Positions 5,882 to 8,515 of a DNA stretch of 8,515 nt are shown piece after piece. A program made the position numbers and the translations under genes. The first letter of the stretch is position 1, and every line of letters starts with the position of its first letter. Origin of the DNA: Betaproteobacteria bacterium (GTDB lineage Bacteria; Pseudomonadota; Gammaproteobacteria; Burkholderiales; Rhodocyclaceae); contig JAIFNM010000144.1 in the NCBI GenBank assembly GCA_020047725.1, positions 1 to 8,515 on the forward strand, written 5' to 3'. The notes beneath the pieces are model-generated. The model did no database searches, was not told the origin of the DNA, and worked only from the letters and a program-made list of their open reading frames with translations.

Positions 5882-6316
5882 TTATTCGGCAACGCTGCCG
5901 CCGGCAGCCTCAATCGCAGCTCGGGCTCCCTTGGTTGCGCCGACGCCCTTGAGGACGACCTTGCGCGTAATCACACCAGAGAGCACGACCTTGGCCGACA
6001 AAGCATGTTGCGTCACGAGATTAGCCTGCATCAGCGTAAGCAGGTCGATTTCATCGACCGGCAAATCGTTGATTTCCGAAAGGCGGACCTCAACGTTACG
6101 AGCATTGGTCAAGGAAACAAAACCACGCTTTGGGAGTCGACGCTGAAGCGGCATTTGACCGCCTTCAAAACCAACCTTATGAAAACCGCCCGCACGGGAT
6201 TTTTGACCTTTGTGCCCACGGCCACTGGTCTTACCCAAGCCTGAACCAATACCTCGGCCAACACGACGCTTGGCGTGCGTTGAACCTTCAGCGGGCTGAA
6301 TCGTATTAAGTTTCAT
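5882..6316 (-). CDS. rplO: 50S ribosomal protein L15
   Basis: L15 is a late-assembly large-subunit protein whose long basic N-terminal extension reaches into 23S rRNA. The 144-residue product equals E. coli L15 in length. It has the glycine- and arginine-rich block RRVGRGIGSGLGKTSGRGHK (about 17-36), then FEGGQMPLQRRLPKRGF (about 50-66), and the C-terminal globular domain ending VTKGARAAIEAAGG-like (GATKGARAAIEAAGG, about 126-140). The ATG follows the rpmD stop codon by only 2 nt, with GAGGG upstream inside the end of rpmD, so the two are probably translated together. It precedes secY, the standard spc operon order. Confidence 0.97.
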   Translation of the reverse strand: MKLNTIQPAEGSTHAKRRVGRGIGSGLGKTSGRGHKGQKSRAGGFHKVGFEGGQMPLQRRLPKRGFVSLTNARNVEVRLSEINDLPVDEIDLLTLMQANLVTQHALSAKVVLSGVITRKVVLKGVGATKGARAAIEAAGGSVAE

Positions 6317-6318
6317 GC

Positions 6319-6501
6319 TTAGCCCTCACACTTCAGCAGGTATGAAACCTTGTTGATCATGCCACGCACTGCCGGAGTATCTTGCAGTTCGGAGCTGCTG
6401 TTTAAACGCCGCAGACCCAGACCACGCACTGTTGCGCGATGCGACTCCTTGGTGCCTATCACACTTTTTACGAGCGTGACTTTAATTTTCTTATCAGCCA
6501 T
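6319..6501 (-). CDS. rpmD: 50S ribosomal protein L30
   Basis: L30 is a small large-subunit protein. The 60-residue product starts MADKKIKVTLVKSVIGTKES, has the family core HRATVRGLGLRRLNSSSELQ (about 21-40), and continues DTPAVRGMINKVSYLL, in line with E. coli L30 (59 residues). The ATG lies 3 nt after the rpsE stop codon; its ribosome binding site GGGG is the last glycine codon of rpsE, so translation is probably coupled. Archaeal-type L30 and L7 relatives are much longer and do not fit. Confidence 0.96.
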   Translation of the reverse strand: MADKKIKVTLVKSVIGTKESHRATVRGLGLRRLNSSSELQDTPAVRGMINKVSYLLKCEG

Positions 6502-6504
6502 GTC

Positions 6505-7029
6505 TTACCCCAGAATCTCTTCAACAGACTTGCCGCGCTTGGCCGCAATTTCTGATGGTGTATTCATTGCCTGCAGCCCATTGATGGTGGCGCGAACAAT
6601 ATTGTAAGGATTGGTGGAACCATGCGCCTTCGCAACAACATTCGTCATCCCCATCACCTCGAATACAGCGCGCATCGCGCCACCGGCGATAACCCCGGTA
6701 CCTTCAGGAGCGGGTTGCATCATGACCACTGAAGCGCCATGACGACCGAAGACTGTGTGATGCAAAGTACCATTCTTCAAGCTGACCTTAACCAGCTTGC
6801 GGCGTGCTTCTTCCATCGCCTTTTGAACGGCAACCGGCACTTCACGCGATTTTCCCTTGCCCATGCCAATACGACCGTCACCATCACCTACCACCGTAAG
6901 CGCAGCAAAGCCGAGAATTCGACCGCCCTTCACCACCTTGGTGACACGGTTGATCGAAATCATCTTTTCACGCATGCCGTCGTCAGGCTTTTCAGCTTGC
7001 TGCGGTTTTCTACCTTGAGGTTTAGCCAT
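6505..7029 (-). CDS. rpsE: 30S ribosomal protein S5
   Basis: S5 binds at the back of the 30S subunit near the mRNA entry channel and affects decoding accuracy. The 174-residue product has the N-terminal double-stranded-RNA-binding-like domain with ISINRVTKVVKGGRILGF (about 24-41) and VVGDGDGRIGMGKGKSREVP (about 46-65), then the C-terminal domain with PAPEGTGVIAGGAMRAVFE (about 106-124) and the ending AAKRGKSVEEILG. These match E. coli S5 without gaps apart from a slightly longer N-terminus. GGAG lies 5 nt before the ATG. The gene lies 28 nt after rplR. Confidence 0.97.
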   Translation of the reverse strand: MAKPQGRKPQQAEKPDDGMREKMISINRVTKVVKGGRILGFAALTVVGDGDGRIGMGKGKSREVPVAVQKAMEEARRKLVKVSLKNGTLHHTVFGRHGASVVMMQPAPEGTGVIAGGAMRAVFEVMGMTNVVAKAHGSTNPYNIVRATINGLQAMNTPSEIAAKRGKSVEEILG

Positions 7030-7057
7030 TAGTTACTCCAATCATTTTCCGGGCAAA

Positions 7058-7414
7058 TCAGAACTTGAGGCCAGCTTCACGCGCGGCTTCAGCCAGCGCT
7101 TTGACGCGCCCGTGATACTGGAAGCCGCCGCGATCAAACGCAACTTGTTCGATTCCGGCTTTCTTGGCCCGTTCTGCAATCAACTTCCCAATTACAGAAG
7201 CCGCACTGATGTTCCCGCCGTTGGCCATATCCTTGCGCACTTCCGGCTCTAGTGATGACGCCGACACCAATACCTTAGAACCACAGGAAGTAAATACCTG
7301 GGCATAGATATGGCTGTTAGTGCGATGCACAGACAAGCGCACTGACTTCAGTTCTGCAATCTTGAGCCGGGTTTTACGAGCTCTGCGCAACCGCGCCTGG
7401 TTCTTGTCAATCAT
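7058..7414 (-). CDS. rplR: 50S ribosomal protein L18
   Basis: L18 binds 5S rRNA and anchors it, with L5 and L25, in the central protuberance of the large subunit. The 118-residue product (E. coli 117) has a basic N-terminus KNQARLRRARKTRLKI (about 4-19), RLSVHRTNSHIYAQV (about 26-40), and the C-terminal signature FDRGGFQYHGRVKALAEAARE (about 93-113) followed by AGLKF. An AAGGGTG sequence is placed 6 nt before the ATG and overlaps the rplF stop codon. The gene lies 10 nt after rplF. Confidence 0.97.
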   Translation of the reverse strand: MIDKNQARLRRARKTRLKIAELKSVRLSVHRTNSHIYAQVFTSCGSKVLVSASSLEPEVRKDMANGGNISAASVIGKLIAERAKKAGIEQVAFDRGGFQYHGRVKALAEAAREAGLKF

Positions 7415-7424
7415 TTATGCACCC

Positions 7425-7958
7425 TTACTTCTTCTTCGTTTCCTTGAGGACAATGACTTCGTCGGAATAACGTACGCCCTTGCCCTTATAGGGCTCCGGT
7501 TTCCGATAGGCGCGGATTTCAGCCGCCACCTGACCGACTTGTTGCTTGTCCACACCCTTGATCACGATTTCAGTTTGTGTCGGCGTTTCGCACTTGACTC
7601 CAGTCGGCATCTTGTGCGAGACCGGATGTGAGAAACCAAGTGTCAGATTGAGGGTGTCGCCCTGAGCCTGAGCACGATAGCCAACGCCAACTAGGTTAAG
7701 CTTGCGCTCGAAACCCTTGCTGACACCAGTAACCATATTGGCAACAATCGCACGCACAGTACCAGAAAGAGCATCTGCATTGGCAGCACCCTCAACAGCC
7801 TTGCATACAAGTGCACCATCTTCCTTCTCAACCCTGACAGCGGGATTGACGGTGAAATTAATCACGCCCAGCGGCCCAGTGACGGAGATCAGTTCCGACC
7901 CCAGGATCACTTCAACCCCCTGCGGCAGAACAATTGGATTTTTAGCAACGCGGGACAT
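7425..7958 (-). CDS. rplF: 50S ribosomal protein L6
   Basis: L6 lies near the factor-binding site and the sarcin-ricin loop of the large subunit. The 177-residue product equals E. coli L6 in length. It shows the tandem two-domain fold: domain 1 from SRVAKNPIVLPQGVEV to about residue 80, and domain 2 with KLNLVGVGYRAQAQGDTLNL (about 86-105), GFSHPV (about 108-113) and the signature EPYKGKGVRYSDEVIVLKE (about 154-172). The ribosome binding site GGGGAG overlaps the rpsH stop codon, giving a gap of only 9 nt. The order rpsH-rplF-rplR is standard for the spc operon. Confidence 0.97.
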   Translation of the reverse strand: MSRVAKNPIVLPQGVEVILGSELISVTGPLGVINFTVNPAVRVEKEDGALVCKAVEGAANADALSGTVRAIVANMVTGVSKGFERKLNLVGVGYRAQAQGDTLNLTLGFSHPVSHKMPTGVKCETPTQTEIVIKGVDKQQVGQVAAEIRAYRKPEPYKGKGVRYSDEVIVLKETKKK

Positions 7959-7967
7959 AGTCTCCCC

Positions 7968-8363
7968 TTACGCGACGATGCACAGCACTTCGCCACCGGT
8001 ATTGCTGGCGCGAGCTTTGCGGTCGGTCATTACGCCCTTGGGTGTGGAAACAATCGCCACACCGAGGCCATTCATAACGCGCGGAATATCGTCTGCGCCC
8101 TTGTATATACGCAAACCTGGCTTCGAAACACGATCAATGCGTTCGATAACCGGACGGCCGGCGTAATATTTAAGTCCTATTTCGAGGGTAGGCTTGCCGT
8201 CGTTTTCACGAACAGCGAAGTCTTCGACATAGCCCTCATCTTTCAGCACTTTCACAATGGCCACTTTAACCTTTGAAGATGGCATGGCGACTGACGCCTT
8301 GTTTGCCATCTGGGCATTGCGGATGCGGGTCAGCATGTCGCTGATCGGATCGCTCATACTCAT
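7968..8363 (-). CDS. rpsH: 30S ribosomal protein S8
   Basis: S8 binds helix 21 of 16S rRNA and in E. coli also represses the spc operon. The 131-residue product starts MSMSDPISDMLTRIRNAQ, has MPSSKVKVAIVKVLKDEGYV (about 27-46), the central strand GLKYYAG, VSKPGLRIYKGADDIPRV (about 79-96) and the C-terminal RNA-binding signature STPKGVMTDRKAR (about 106-118). The last residues are CIVA where homologues mostly have CYVA. Of two close ATG codons I chose 8363, because AGGAGAG is 8 nt upstream, whereas it is 14 nt from the codon-3 ATG. It follows rpsN by 15 nt. Confidence 0.97.
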   Translation of the reverse strand: MSMSDPISDMLTRIRNAQMANKASVAMPSSKVKVAIVKVLKDEGYVEDFAVRENDGKPTLEIGLKYYAGRPVIERIDRVSKPGLRIYKGADDIPRVMNGLGVAIVSTPKGVMTDRKARASNTGGEVLCIVA

Positions 8364-8378
8364 ATCGTTCTCTCCTGC

Positions 8379-8515
8379 TTACCAGCTGGCCTTGGTCATA
8401 CCAGGGACTTCGCCGCGCATGACGAAATCACGCAACTTGCTTCGACCCAAACCGAACTTGCGATAAACGCCACGCGGACGACCTGTCAGCTTGCAGCGGT
8501 TACGCAGACGAACCG
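8379..8515 (-). CDS. rpsN: 30S ribosomal protein S14, C-terminal part (gene runs off the window)
   Basis: The last 44 codons of S14, a head protein of the small subunit. The visible part reads VRLRNRCKLTGRPRGVYRKFG, then LGRSKLRDFVMRGEVPGMTKASW and TAA at 8381-8379. The NRCxxTGRPRGVYRKFGL pattern and the ending MRGEVPGMTKASW are those of the long S14 form without a zinc site (E. coli type, 101 residues). The start of the gene is outside the window. It precedes rpsH, as expected for the spc operon. Confidence 0.95.
   Translation of the reverse strand, partial: VRLRNRCKLTGRPRGVYRKFGLGRSKLRDFVMRGEVPGMTKASW

Noticed and set aside
1..8515. A mobile element, CRISPR array, tRNA, defence or other novel system
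   Set aside because: Every region is accounted for by the ABC gene and the spc/alpha ribosomal cluster; no repeats of array type, integrase or transposase coding, or tRNA-like sequence was seen.

Overview
The window is a stretch of chromosome from a proteobacterium, most likely a betaproteobacterium of the Rhodocyclales/Nitrosomonadales kind. The reasons are the gene order secY-infA-rpmJ-rpsM-rpsK-rpsD-rpoA-rplQ, the betaproteobacterial wording of the ribosomal proteins, and a four-cysteine S4 that I recall from those orders and not from Burkholderia, Ralstonia or Neisseria. The assignment rests on remembered family sequences, not on a search.

Layout. Positions 1-1205 (+ strand) hold the 3' two thirds of an Atm1-type ABC exporter gene; its 5' end lies outside the window. 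A perfect 14-bp hairpin at 1216-1246 sits between this gene and the convergent ribosomal cluster and can terminate both. Everything from 1278 to 8515 is on the minus strand. In order of transcription it holds the end of rpsN, then rpsH, rplF, rplR, rpsE, rpmD, rplO, secY, infA and rpmJ (spc operon part), followed by rpsM, rpsK, rpsD, rpoA and rplQ (alpha operon part). Genes are packed 1-76 nt apart and many Shine-Dalgarno sequences overlap the stop codon of the gene before. A good sigma70-type promoter lies in the 76-nt rpmJ-rpsM gap, where an alpha operon promoter is expected. There is no gene-free stretch above 300 bases.

Function. The cluster makes small-subunit proteins S14, S8, S5, S13, S11 and S4, large-subunit proteins L6, L18, L30, L15, L36 and L17, initiation factor IF-1, the RNA polymerase alpha subunit and the SecY translocon channel. 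It therefore couples synthesis of ribosomes, RNA polymerase and the secretion pore.

What is unusual. I see no new biological system; this is core housekeeping DNA. The clearest anomaly is a cluster of three short apparent deletions in about 1.6 kb of the alpha operon: about 24 nt in rpsK (removing the near-universal DVTPxPH loop of S11), about 21 nt in rpsD (removing the PxWLE loop of S4), and about 20 nt near the end of rpoA. The rpoA deletion is out of frame, so the normal tail is replaced by ATGRA while the ancestral WPPAGLDK-stop is still readable one frame over. These are either real lesions that spared function or local consensus errors, and they deserve a check.
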